DNA of 53,169 bases from Oscillospiraceae bacterium (GTDB lineage: Bacteria > Bacillota > Clostridia > Oscillospirales > Oscillospiraceae): contig SVKY01000010.1 in NCBI GenBank assembly GCA_015068235.1, forward strand, positions 1 to 53,169, written 5' to 3'. Positions 36,737 to 42,982 of this stretch are shown in pieces. The first letter of the stretch is position 1. Every line of letters starts with the position of its first letter. A program made the position numbers and the translations under genes. The notes under the pieces were generated by a model. It was not told the DNA's origin. It ran no database searches and was given only the letters and a program-made list of their open reading frames with translations.

Positions 36737-37786
36737 ATGAAAAAATATTATGAACTCTATCGGGAAATGAAAAATAAAATACTGAGCGGCGACTACCGCT
36801 GCGGAGAAAAGTTGCCCTCCAAACGCATTATGGCGGACAAATGGGGCTGCAGCCTCATCACGGTGCAAAGGGCGTATGACATGCTTGAAGATGAGGGCTA
36901 TCTCCAAGCTGAGGAGCGCCGTGGGTATTATGTCAGCATGGCGGATGTTATGGCACCGATAACAACGCAGGCGAACACGTTACAATATCTGCCTGAACCG
37001 CATGATGGCAGCGGGCAGGATTTTGAATATTCCGTCTGGTTCAAGACGGTCAGAAAGGTGATTTCCGAAAGGGGAGAACAACTGTTTCTGAAAGCGCCCA
37101 ATCAGGGCTGTGCCGTGCTGCGCAATGCCATTGCGGATTATCTGCACCGTTATCGGGGGATGTTGGCGCAGCCGAAGAATATTATTATCGGCTCCGGTGC
37201 GGAGCAGCTTTATGAAACCGTTGTCCAAATTTTGGGCAGAGAGAGAATTTACGGCATTGAGGATCCTTCTTATGCGCAGATCCGTTCGGTATATTTGGGT
37301 ATGGGGGCGCAGCTTTGCCCCTTAAAAATGGGCGCTGACGGCATCGAAACGCAGGCTTTGCAGAACCAAAAATTCGACGTTTTGCACGTCACACCGTTTC
37401 ACAGCTACCCTTCGGGCGTTACAACCTCCATCTCCAAGCGCTGTGAATATTTGAAATGGGCGGAGCAAACGGAGAATTATATTGTAGAGGACGATTTTGA
37501 CAGCGAATTTTTTATCCCCGGGCACCCGATCGAATCGCTCTATGCGCTCGATAGTGCGCAGAGGGTGATCTATGTCAATACCTTCTCCAAAAGTCTGTCT
37601 CCCTCGATGCGAATCGGCTATATGATCCTTCCGGATCGCCTGCTTGCGAAATATGAGGAGGCTTTGGGACACTTTTCATGCTCTGTGCCGGTGATGGATC
37701 AGTATATTTTGGCGGAATTTATCGCAAACGGCAGCTTTGAACGGCATTTGAACAGAATGCGAAGAAAAATTATAAAAAAGGATTGA
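36737..37786 (+). CDS. MocR/PdxR-type GntR-aminotransferase regulator, C-terminally truncated
   Basis: 349 residues. N-terminal GntR winged helix (YREMKNKILSGDYRCGEKLP, KWGCSLITVQRAYDMLEDEG) fused to a fold-type I aminotransferase-like domain with the PLP lysine in NTFSKSLSPSMRIGY and VEDDFDSEF. MocR proteins usually run about 460 residues; this one stops at HLNRMRRKIIKKD, where roughly 100 C-terminal residues should follow. The last bases overlap the -35 box of the psuK promoter, suggesting the tail was replaced by the psuK-psuG unit. Divergence from pdxY suggests it regulated, or still regulates, that gene. Confidence 0.8.
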   Translation: MKKYYELYREMKNKILSGDYRCGEKLPSKRIMADKWGCSLITVQRAYDMLEDEGYLQAEERRGYYVSMADVMAPITTQANTLQYLPEPHDGSGQDFEYSVWFKTVRKVISERGEQLFLKAPNQGCAVLRNAIADYLHRYRGMLAQPKNIIIGSGAEQLYETVVQILGRERIYGIEDPSYAQIRSVYLGMGAQLCPLKMGADGIETQALQNQKFDVLHVTPFHSYPSGVTTSISKRCEYLKWAEQTENYIVEDDFDSEFFIPGHPIESLYALDSAQRVIYVNTFSKSLSPSMRIGYMILPDRLLAKYEEALGHFSCSVPVMDQYILAEFIANGSFERHLNRMRRKIIKKD

Positions 37787-37811
37787 CAAATAAACTTTTG
37801 TTTGCTATAAT
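37783..37811 (+). promoter_or_regulatory. Consensus sigma-A promoter of psuK-psuG
   Basis: TTGACA (37783-37788), 17 bases, TATAAT (37806-37811): a perfect consensus. It overlaps the stop region of the MocR gene and leaves a leader of about 35 bases before psuK. Confidence 0.9.
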
Positions 37812-37851
37812 AAGCATGTACTTAGAAACTACAAGATTTGGTGGTGAACAA

Positions 37852-38931
37852 ATGACGCAAAGAGAACGCCAGATTCTGCGTTGGATCGAGGAAGATCCGC
37901 TGATCTCGCAGGAGCGCCTTGCTGAGAAGGCAGGCATCACACGTTCGTCTGTCGCAGTCCATATTTCCAACCTGATGAAGAAGGGTTACATTGCAGGCAA
38001 GGGCTATGTCGTACGCTCGGGGAGCTATGCAGTCGTCGTCGGCGGCGTGAATATGGACATCGGCGGTCATTCAAAGGCGGGCTTGGTCCCGAAGGACTCC
38101 AATCCGGGCAAGGTGACGATGGCACTTGGCGGTGTCGGTCGCAACATTGCGCATAATATGTGCCTGCTCGGTATGGATGTACGATTCCTGACGGCGATCG
38201 GTGACGACCTTTACGGTCAACAGATTGCAGCCTCCTGCGGAGAGCTGGGAATCGACATCGGACACGCACTGCGTGTTGCAGGCGGTGCCACACCGACCTA
38301 TCTCTTCATCAACGATGCCGACGGCGATATGGCGCTTGCGGTTTCGGATATGGAGATCTGCGAGAAAATCTCTCCGAGCTATCTCGCATCGAACCTGCAG
38401 CTTCTGAACAATGCGCAGGTCGTGGTGGTCGATACCAATATTCCGCAAAAATCCCTGGAATATTTGGCTGAGCACTGCACCGCACCGATCTTTGTCGATC
38501 CGGTATCTACGACGAAGGCAAAGAAGGTGCTTCCGATCCTGGGCAAGGTCCACACGCTCAAGCCCAATCTGATCGAAGCGGAACTTCTGTCCGGCGTGAA
38601 GGTTACGGATGAAGCAACGCTCCGCCTTGCGGCAAAGACCCTTTTGGATACAGGTCTGCGTCGTGTATTCATCTCCATGGGAAGCAACGGCGTTTTGGCA
38701 GCGGACCACAATGAGATGAAGGTTGTCGGCTGCAAGAAAGCCGTCATGCGCAACGCTACCGGTGCAGGTGATGCATTCATGTCCGCTCTTGCGTGGGCAT
38801 ACCTGCAGGGCACCGATTTAGAAAATACCGCAAATGCTGCGGCGGCAGCTGCAGCCCTTGCCATCGAATCTGAGGCAACCATCAACCCCGACATCACCGC
38901 TGACGCTGTACGCGCACGGATGAATCAATAA
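37852..38931 (+). CDS. psuK: Pseudouridine kinase PsuK with N-terminal winged helix
   Basis: 359-residue PfkB-family sugar kinase phosphorylating pseudouridine to pseudouridine 5'-phosphate. Residues 1-55 form a helix-turn-helix (REREILRWIEEDP-like RERQILRWIEEDPLISQERL, ITRSSVAVHISNLMKKGYI), then VVGGVNMDIGGHS, GGVGRNIAHNMCLLG and the C-terminal catalytic NATGAGDAFMSALAW. The fused DNA-binding domain suggests it also controls its own operon. I use ATG 37852, since the promoter start lies just upstream; an earlier ATG at 37816 would be at the transcription start. Followed after 25 bases by psuG. Confidence 0.9.
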   Translation: MTQRERQILRWIEEDPLISQERLAEKAGITRSSVAVHISNLMKKGYIAGKGYVVRSGSYAVVVGGVNMDIGGHSKAGLVPKDSNPGKVTMALGGVGRNIAHNMCLLGMDVRFLTAIGDDLYGQQIAASCGELGIDIGHALRVAGGATPTYLFINDADGDMALAVSDMEICEKISPSYLASNLQLLNNAQVVVVDTNIPQKSLEYLAEHCTAPIFVDPVSTTKAKKVLPILGKVHTLKPNLIEAELLSGVKVTDEATLRLAAKTLLDTGLRRVFISMGSNGVLAADHNEMKVVGCKKAVMRNATGAGDAFMSALAWAYLQGTDLENTANAAAAAAALAIESEATINPDITADAVRARMNQ

Positions 38932-38956
38932 AATGAAATTTATGGAGGAAATTATT

Positions 38957-39874
38957 ATGTTGAACAAGTATCTGGACATCAAGCCCGAAGTCGCTGAAGC
39001 TCTCGCAGCCGGCAAGCCCGTTGTTGCTCTCGAATCCACCATCATTTCCCATGGCATGCCCTATCCGCAGAACGTTGAAACTGCACTGGCTGTCGAAAAG
39101 ATCATCCGTGAAAACGGTGCAGTTCCCGCAACCATCGCCATCATCGGCGGCAGACTCAAGGCCGGCTTGACTCCCGAAGAGATCGAATACTTCGGCAAGA
39201 AGGGCTTGGAGATCACCAAGGCTTCCCGTCGCGACCTGGCAGTTCTGTGCGCTCGCGGCGAAGACGGCGCAACCACCGTCACCACCACCATGATGATCGC
39301 TCATATGGCTGGCATCAAGGTTTTCGCAACCGGCGGCATCGGCGGCGTGCATCGTGGCGCTGAGACCACCATGGACATCTCTGCTGACCTCGAAGAGCTG
39401 GCACAGACCCCTGTTATGGTCGTCTGCGCAGGTGCAAAGTCCATCCTCGACCTCGGCTTGACCCTTGAGTATCTGGAAACCCATGGCGTTCCCGTCATTG
39501 GCTATGGCACCAAGGAGCTGCCCGCATTCTTCACCCGTAAGTCCGGCTTCTCCGTTGATTACCGCATGGATACCCCCGAAGAGATCGCAGCAGCCTTCAA
39601 GACGCAGAACGAGCTCGGTCTGCGTGGCGGCATGCTCGTAACCAACCCCATCCCCGAGGAGTATTCCATGGATGCAGACTTCATCAACAACGCCATTGCT
39701 GACGCTGTCAAGGAAGCTGCAGAAAAGGGCATTCAGGGCAAGGAGACCACGCCGTTCCTGCTGGCAAAGATCAAGGAATTGACCGGCGGCAACAGCCTGG
39801 ATTCCAACATCCAGCTCGTGTTCAACAATGCACGCCTGGCTGCAAAGACCGCAGCCGCTTACTGCAACAACTAA
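38957..39874 (+). CDS. psuG: Pseudouridine-5'-phosphate glycosidase
   Basis: 305-residue enzyme splitting pseudouridine 5'-phosphate into uracil and ribose 5-phosphate, completing pseudouridine breakdown with PsuK. KPVVALESTIISHGMPYPQN, NGAVPATIAIIGGRLKAGL, ATTVTTTMMIAHMAGIKVFA, TGGIGGVHRGAE and GAKSILDLGLTLEYLET match the Indigoidine-synthase-A/PsuG family. GGAGG precedes ATG 38957. No pseudouridine transporter is encoded next to it. Confidence 0.95.
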   Translation: MLNKYLDIKPEVAEALAAGKPVVALESTIISHGMPYPQNVETALAVEKIIRENGAVPATIAIIGGRLKAGLTPEEIEYFGKKGLEITKASRRDLAVLCARGEDGATTVTTTMMIAHMAGIKVFATGGIGGVHRGAETTMDISADLEELAQTPVMVVCAGAKSILDLGLTLEYLETHGVPVIGYGTKELPAFFTRKSGFSVDYRMDTPEEIAAAFKTQNELGLRGGMLVTNPIPEEYSMDADFINNAIADAVKEAAEKGIQGKETTPFLLAKIKELTGGNSLDSNIQLVFNNARLAAKTAAAYCNN

Positions 39875-39890
39875 TGATATCGAACCAACA

Positions 39891-39918
39891 TCAGCCTGTA
39901 CCGAACGGTACAGGCTGA
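39891..39918 (+). terminator. Hairpin terminator of psuG
   Basis: TCAGCCTGTACC, loop GAAC, GGTACAGGCTGA: a perfect 12-bp stem about 17 bases after the stop, followed by an AT-rich tract. Confidence 0.7.
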
Positions 39919-39933
39919 AAATATTTATCGGTT

Positions 39934-40010
39934 ATACTGTTTCTTGACAAAATGATATTGCAGGTTGAAGATCCTGCGCCGATGAGAAAAGTATTGTAAA
40001 ACATTCCCTG
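39934..40010. mobile_element. Truncated copy of the second MITE-like family
   Basis: Starts ATACTGTTTCTTGACAAAA and continues with sequence similar to 32306-32430, including GAAAAGTATTGTA. The right inverted end is missing. Confidence 0.5.
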
Positions 40011-40028
40011 CGCCTGCAACGATCGTTC

Positions 40029-40140
40029 AAATTCCGACTTATCGCTGAGTTTCGTTTTTCGAATTGTAGGGGCGGACGACTCTGTCCGGCAACACGAAGT
40101 GCCTGCACAGGGCGGACAGGGTCGTCTGCCCCTACGATTT
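40029..40140. mobile_element. MITE-like repeat, 146-bp type, right end lost
   Basis: Left end AAATTCCGACTTATCG and core GTAGGGGCGGACGACTCTG as in 35649-35794; the right terminal sequence is replaced by unrelated bases. Confidence 0.6.
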
Positions 40141-40169
40141 ATACCAAAACCTGATAAGAACTATTGATC

Positions 40170-40222
40170 AAATTCCGATTGATCGCTGAGATTATCGTTT
40201 TACATTGTAGGGGAGGGTCATG
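40170..40222. mobile_element. MITE-like repeat, left half only
   Basis: AAATTCCGATTGATCG at 40170, then the family's left section up to GGGGAGGGTCATG, the exact palindrome centre, where the 24-bp repeats begin. Confidence 0.6.
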
Positions 40223-40225
40223 TGT

Positions 40226-40305
40226 CAAGAGCAACATGGTTTACAGATTGCGCAACAACATGGTTTACAGATTGCGCAACAACATGGTTTACACATTTGC
40301 TCTTG
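40226..40305. repeat. Three 24-bp direct repeats inside 9-bp inverted repeats (possible IS end)
   Basis: CAAGAGCAA (40226-40234) and TTGCTCTTG (40297-40305) flank three copies, the last partial, of a 24-bp unit starting AACATGGTTTACAGATTGCG at 40233, 40257 and 40281. Shares CTGTAAACCATGT with the left window edge. The remaining sequence to 40544 holds no supported gene. Confidence 0.6.
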
Positions 40306-40499
40306 GGTCGCCCTCTAATAAGCAAGCTCAGCAAAATGGTGTCAGCGTAGAGGCAAAACACCTGAAATACTCCTGTAAATGTCGACATGACATCCCTGCA
40401 TTGACTACTATTTTTGTACAAGATTACCTGTTGTTTACGAAAGCCGATAACCACAATCGAAATTTGTCAGGCAAGTGCATCGGCATACAATCTCAGAAT

Positions 40500-40546
40500 A
40501 ACATAACCTGCGGCTCGGGATGGAGTCCTAAGCCGCAGGCTATGTT
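40500..40546 (-). terminator. Hairpin at the end of the RHH gene
   Basis: Arms around CCTGCGGCT and AGCCGCAGG, extended by AACATA / TATGTT, overlap the stop codon on the minus strand. Strong stem, but only a weak T tract. Confidence 0.55.
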
Positions 40547-40709
40547 ATTCTTTTCCGATCTTTCCGTGCTTTTCTTCGTATTTTTCCAAGCAGTCACGAA
40601 TCAAAATCAGGATCTGACTGTTGACACTGCGCCCTTCATAATCGGCAACCACATGAAGCTTGTCCAGTATTTCGCTGTCGATTCGGATTGATACACTTTT
40701 CGTAGCCAT
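40545..40709 (-). CDS. Small ribbon-helix-helix (Arc/CopG-like) protein
   Basis: 54 residues: MATKSVSIRIDSEILDKLHV, VADYEGRSVNSQILILIRDC, LEKYEEKHGKIGKE. A basic N-terminal strand (SVSIRID) followed by two helices with the S-V-N-S-Q-I turn fits the RHH fold of Arc/CopG DNA-binding proteins, which act as dimers and often autoregulate or serve as antitoxins. GGGGTGAAATT lies before the ATG. A near-palindrome of AAAATAAA / TTTATTTT arms lies just upstream (40721-40747). No toxin partner is obvious; the divergent gene at 40831 is not a recognised toxin. Confidence 0.7.
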   Translation of the reverse strand: MATKSVSIRIDSEILDKLHVVADYEGRSVNSQILILIRDCLEKYEEKHGKIGKE

Positions 40710-40720
40710 AATTTCACCCC

Positions 40721-40747
40721 AAAATAAACATATTGCATATTTATTTT
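40721..40747. promoter_or_regulatory. Near-palindrome in the divergent region, candidate RHH operator
   Basis: AAAATAAA and TTTATTTT arms around CATATTGCATA. It lies between the RHH gene and the gene at 40831, whose -10 box TATAAT is at 40763-40768. Confidence 0.4.
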
Positions 40748-40830
40748 AAGAGCATTTTATGCTATAATCTCAATTATAGATGCGAAATATATCTATAATA
40801 TATCTAAATGCACTCGAAAAGGAGAGAATT

Positions 40831-41055
40831 ATGGAAGACAATGTGGATTATAAGGAATTGTATCTGAAAATGATGCGGGCATCGGAGGAAGCAATTCGGC
40901 TTTTGATCCAGGCGCAACAGGATTGCGAAGAATTGTACCTGCAAAGTACAGATCATGCCGATTTGTGCGGATGCAGGGTGAGCGAACGGTTGATTGAGAT
41001 AAATTGCCTAAAAGATATTTTACAAAAAACGCCGAAAAACAAAAAAAGTGATTGA
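40831..41055 (+). CDS. Small hypothetical protein
   Basis: 74 residues, acidic and probably helical (MEDNVDYKELYLKMMRASEE, AIRLLIQAQQDCEELYLQST), with a CGCRV segment and a Lys-rich tail. I do not recognise a family. AAAGGAGAG is well placed before ATG 40831. The -35 box of the tRNA promoter overlaps its stop region. It is divergent from the RHH gene and may be regulated with it. Confidence 0.6.
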   Translation: MEDNVDYKELYLKMMRASEEAIRLLIQAQQDCEELYLQSTDHADLCGCRVSERLIEINCLKDILQKTPKNKKSD

Positions 41056-41080
41056 CAAACGCCTCGGAGTGTGCTATATT
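41052..41080 (+). promoter_or_regulatory. Promoter of the tRNA-Leu gene
   Basis: TTGACA (41052-41057), 17 bases, TATATT (41075-41080), about 85 bases before the mature tRNA. Confidence 0.8.
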
Positions 41081-41166
41081 ATCTGAGCAATCAGCGATTG
41101 CATTGCGGAATTGGCGAAAAGCCCCGCTTCGGTAGCTTCAGCCGTGTAAAATTTTGAAGCACATAT

Positions 41167-41254
41167 GGGCGAGTGGTGGAATTGGCAGACTCGCTAGATT
41201 CAGGTTCTAGTGTCCACTCCGGACGTGCGGGTTCAAGTCCCGCCTCGCCCACCA
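41167..41254 (+). tRNA. tRNA-Leu (anticodon CAG)
   Basis: 88 bases with encoded CCA. Acceptor stem GGGCGAG / CTCGCCC, long variable arm as expected for a class II tRNA, T-arm GCGGG TTCAAGT CCCGC. The anticodon stem CTAGA/TCTAG encloses TTCAGGT, giving anticodon CAG at 41201-41203. Confidence 0.95.
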
Positions 41255-41256
41255 GA

Positions 41257-41286
41257 AGAAACAGTCGCAAGGCTGTTTCTTTTTTT
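41257..41286 (+). terminator. Terminator of tRNA-Leu
   Basis: AGAAACAGTC, GCAA loop, GGCTGTTTCT, then a run of seven T. A strong intrinsic terminator directly after the tRNA. Confidence 0.85.
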
Positions 41287-41463
41287 GCTATTTCAGCCTC
41301 GATCGCCTGCCCAAAACCGCTAAAAGCCCTGGAATTCCTTGATTTTAGGAACCCCAAGGGCTATTTTTCTATTTTGCACCTATTCGCATCTATTTCTCGC
41401 TATCGTCAACCATTTCTCCAATCTTGGCCGTCGCCGCCGTCGGCGGAAGAACGGAGATTGCCG

Positions 41464-41655
41464 ATGAAATTGCCGACGCTTATGAGCTTTTATGAATTAC
41501 AGAATAGCACGGCATCCTACATTTCAATTACCACCTGGGACTATGCCATTGGTTTGGCGCACCGACCGGAAAGCGAATTTCTTGTGCTTATGCTTATATA
41601 TTATTTCTCTGATCCTATAGCGATCAATATTATTTTGGAGGATATTATAGTATGA
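41464..41655 (+). CDS. Possible small ORF upstream of the DUF3846 gene
   Basis: 63 residues from ATG 41464 (MKLPTLMSFYELQNSTASYI, SITTWDYAIGLAHRPESEF). Its stop overlaps the DUF3846 start as ATGA, which hints at coupling, but there is no good ribosome site and no recognised family. It may be a fragment of a larger accessory gene. The stretch 41287-41463 holds one more hairpin (AGCCCT/AGGGCT followed by TTTTT) and no gene I can support. Confidence 0.25.
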   Translation: MKLPTLMSFYELQNSTASYISITTWDYAIGLAHRPESEFLVLMLIYYFSDPIAINIILEDIIV

Positions 41656-42032
41656 ATCAAACAGAAATCAAAGTCTTGAAGGTCGAGCCTATGAATGAAC
41701 CGAAGGTTGTTACGCTGAAAACGGATTTGGATTCCTTGCAGAAGGCGGTCAGCATTGGTGCTGACTATCAAGGACTCATTGAGATCATCACGATCGATGA
41801 TGGGGTATGCATCTTGTGCAACGAGGAAGGCAAGCTTATCGGCTTGGACGGCAACCGCCGTATCGGCAACGACATCATCGCAGGTGTCTTCTACGTCGTC
41901 GGAGAAAACGACGAAGGCGAATTGATTTCCCTAACCGACCAGCAGCTTGAATTCTACGAAAAGCGTTTCTTCTTCCCCGAATATTATACAAAGGAAGATA
42001 TCGCAAACCACGTTTTCATTACATTCTGTTAA
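41652..42032 (+). CDS. DUF3846 domain protein
   Basis: 126 residues. The central EIITIDDGVCILCNEEGKLI-GLDGNRRI segment followed by NDIIAGVFYVVGEND matches DUF3846, a family of unknown function found mostly on phages, plasmids and integrative elements of Firmicutes. TTGGAGGA precedes the ATG. It supports the idea that the DNA right of the tRNA is accessory. Ends with a clear terminator. Confidence 0.8.
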   Translation: MNQTEIKVLKVEPMNEPKVVTLKTDLDSLQKAVSIGADYQGLIEIITIDDGVCILCNEEGKLIGLDGNRRIGNDIIAGVFYVVGENDEGELISLTDQQLEFYEKRFFFPEYYTKEDIANHVFITFC

Positions 42033-42055
42033 TCAAATCGCAAATTACTTTTGGA

Positions 42056-42083
42056 AGAGGCAGTGAAAAGCTGTCTCTTTTTT
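42056..42083 (+). terminator. Terminator of the DUF3846 gene
   Basis: AGAGGCAG, loop TGAAAAG, CTGTCTCT and a T run to 42083. Confidence 0.8.
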
Positions 42084-42169
42084 GCTGTTTTGTTCCTATT
42101 AGTATCTGTTGATGCGGTGGATGGAAAACTATGCGGTGTTATAGTATTAACAGAATGGAGGCTGATATT

Positions 42170-42757
42170 ATGACGTACGGGTATGTACGAGTGTCAACAA
42201 AAGAACAAAACGAAGATAGACAGGTGATTGCGATGCAGGAATTCGGGGTGGATCGGATTTTTATGGACAAGCAATCGGGCAAGGATTTTGATCGTCCGCA
42301 GTATCGAAGGCTCATCAAAAAATTAAAGCCCGACGACATTCTTGTGGTCAAGAGCATCGACAGACTTGGCAGAAATTATGAAGAAATTCTGGAGCAATGG
42401 AGGATCATCACGAAAGAAAAACATGCGGCGATCGTGGTGCTCGACATGCCGCTTTTGGACACACGGAAGAACAAGGATTTGACGGGCACGCTGATTGCGG
42501 ATATTGTGCTCCAGTTGCTGTCGTACGTTGCGCAAACGGAGCGTGATTTTATCCGTCAGCGGCAGAAAGAGGGGATCGCTGCCGCTAAGGCAAGAGGTGT
42601 CAAGTTCGGCAGAGAGCCGATGGAGCGGCCGATTGCGTTTCAAAGCTTCAAAAAAGCTTGGAGAGAGGGCGAAATTTCTGCAAGGGCGGCATCGAAACAG
42701 CTTGGAATTGCGCATACCACGTTTTTGAAATGGGTAAAAGGTGTGGATTTTGGATGA
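42170..42757 (+). CDS. Small serine recombinase (resolvase/invertase family)
   Basis: 195 residues, the size of Hin/Gin-type invertases. Catalytic domain with nucleophilic Ser in YGYVRVSTKEQNEDRQ, the Arg-containing RLGRNYEEIL motif (KSIDRLGRN), and AQTERDFIRQRQKEGIAAAKARG on the long dimerisation helix; a C-terminal helix-turn-helix (ISARAASKQLGIAHTTFLKW) binds the crossover site. GGAGG precedes ATG 42170. Its stop codon lies inside the first of three 26-bp dyad sites that lead up to the giant surface-protein gene, so it is the likely enzyme acting there. Small serine recombinases can be resolvases or invertases; the site layout favours invertase. Confidence 0.9.
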   Translation: MTYGYVRVSTKEQNEDRQVIAMQEFGVDRIFMDKQSGKDFDRPQYRRLIKKLKPDDILVVKSIDRLGRNYEEILEQWRIITKEKHAAIVVLDMPLLDTRKNKDLTGTLIADIVLQLLSYVAQTERDFIRQRQKEGIAAAKARGVKFGREPMERPIAFQSFKKAWREGEISARAASKQLGIAHTTFLKWVKGVDFG

Positions 42758-42777
42758 AAAAGTTCACTTTGAACACC
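42752..42777. promoter_or_regulatory. Candidate crossover site 1 (core TC)
   Basis: 12-bp half-sites GGATGAAAAAGT and ACTTTGAACACC around the dinucleotide TC at 42764-42765. The right half equals the inverted consensus GGTGnnCAAAGT; the left half, which includes the recombinase stop codon, is weaker. Confidence 0.6.
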
Positions 42778-42810
42778 GAATAAATTGTTACGCAAATTCG
42801 GCTACATATG

Positions 42811-42839
42811 ATTATATACGATAACTTTTGTTTTTGCAA
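42811..42839 (-). promoter_or_regulatory. Leftward promoter in cassette 1 (OFF orientation)
   Basis: Minus-strand -35 TTGCAA (42834-42839), 17 bases, -10 TATAAT (42811-42816). Points away from the surface-protein gene, towards the antisense of the recombinase. Confidence 0.65.
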
Positions 42840-42846
42840 TACCCCT

Positions 42847-42872
42847 GGTGCACAAAGTGAACTTTATGCACC
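42847..42872. promoter_or_regulatory. Candidate crossover site 2 (core GA)
   Basis: Near-perfect 26-bp dyad: GGTGCACAAAGT, core GA at 42859-42860, ACTTTATGCACC. Its core is the complement of those of sites 1 and 3, so it is oppositely oriented to both. Confidence 0.7.
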
Positions 42873-42904
42873 ACTTTAATTGCAATGCAAAGTATACCAA
42901 ATAT

Positions 42905-42933
42905 ATTATAAATGATAGATTTTTGGATGTCAA
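42905..42933 (-). promoter_or_regulatory. Leftward consensus promoter in cassette 2 (OFF orientation)
   Basis: Minus-strand TTGACA (42928-42933), 17 bases, TATAAT (42905-42910): a perfect consensus pointing away from the surface gene. Both boxes lie exactly 94 bp from those of the cassette 1 promoter. Confidence 0.8.
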
Positions 42934-42940
42934 CACCCAT

Positions 42941-42966
42941 GGTGTGCAAAGTTCACTTTGATAAAC
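42941..42966. promoter_or_regulatory. Candidate crossover site 3 (core TC)
   Basis: GGTGTGCAAAGT, core TC at 42953-42954, ACTTTGATAAAC. The left half matches the consensus; the right half is degenerate outside ACTTT. It ends 16 bases before the start codon of the giant gene. Confidence 0.65.
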
Positions 42967-42982
42967 ACGAACGGAGGTTTTT

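Noticed and set aside
40233-40294. CRISPR-like direct repeats
   Set aside because: The 24-bp units are contiguous with no spacers and only three copies; better explained as an element terminus.
40164-40691. 175-codon plus-strand frame over the MITE and 24-bp repeats
   Set aside because: Composed of repeat DNA and the antisense of the RHH gene; no ribosome site.
41173-41655. 160-codon frame starting inside tRNA-Leu
   Set aside because: It translates the tRNA and its terminator; only the last 63 codons are conceivable as a gene and are listed separately at low confidence.
42880-42909. Rightward promoter TTGCAA-18-TATTAT for the giant gene
   Set aside because: Poor -10, non-optimal spacer, and it overlaps a perfect consensus promoter on the opposite strand; kept only as a weak alternative.
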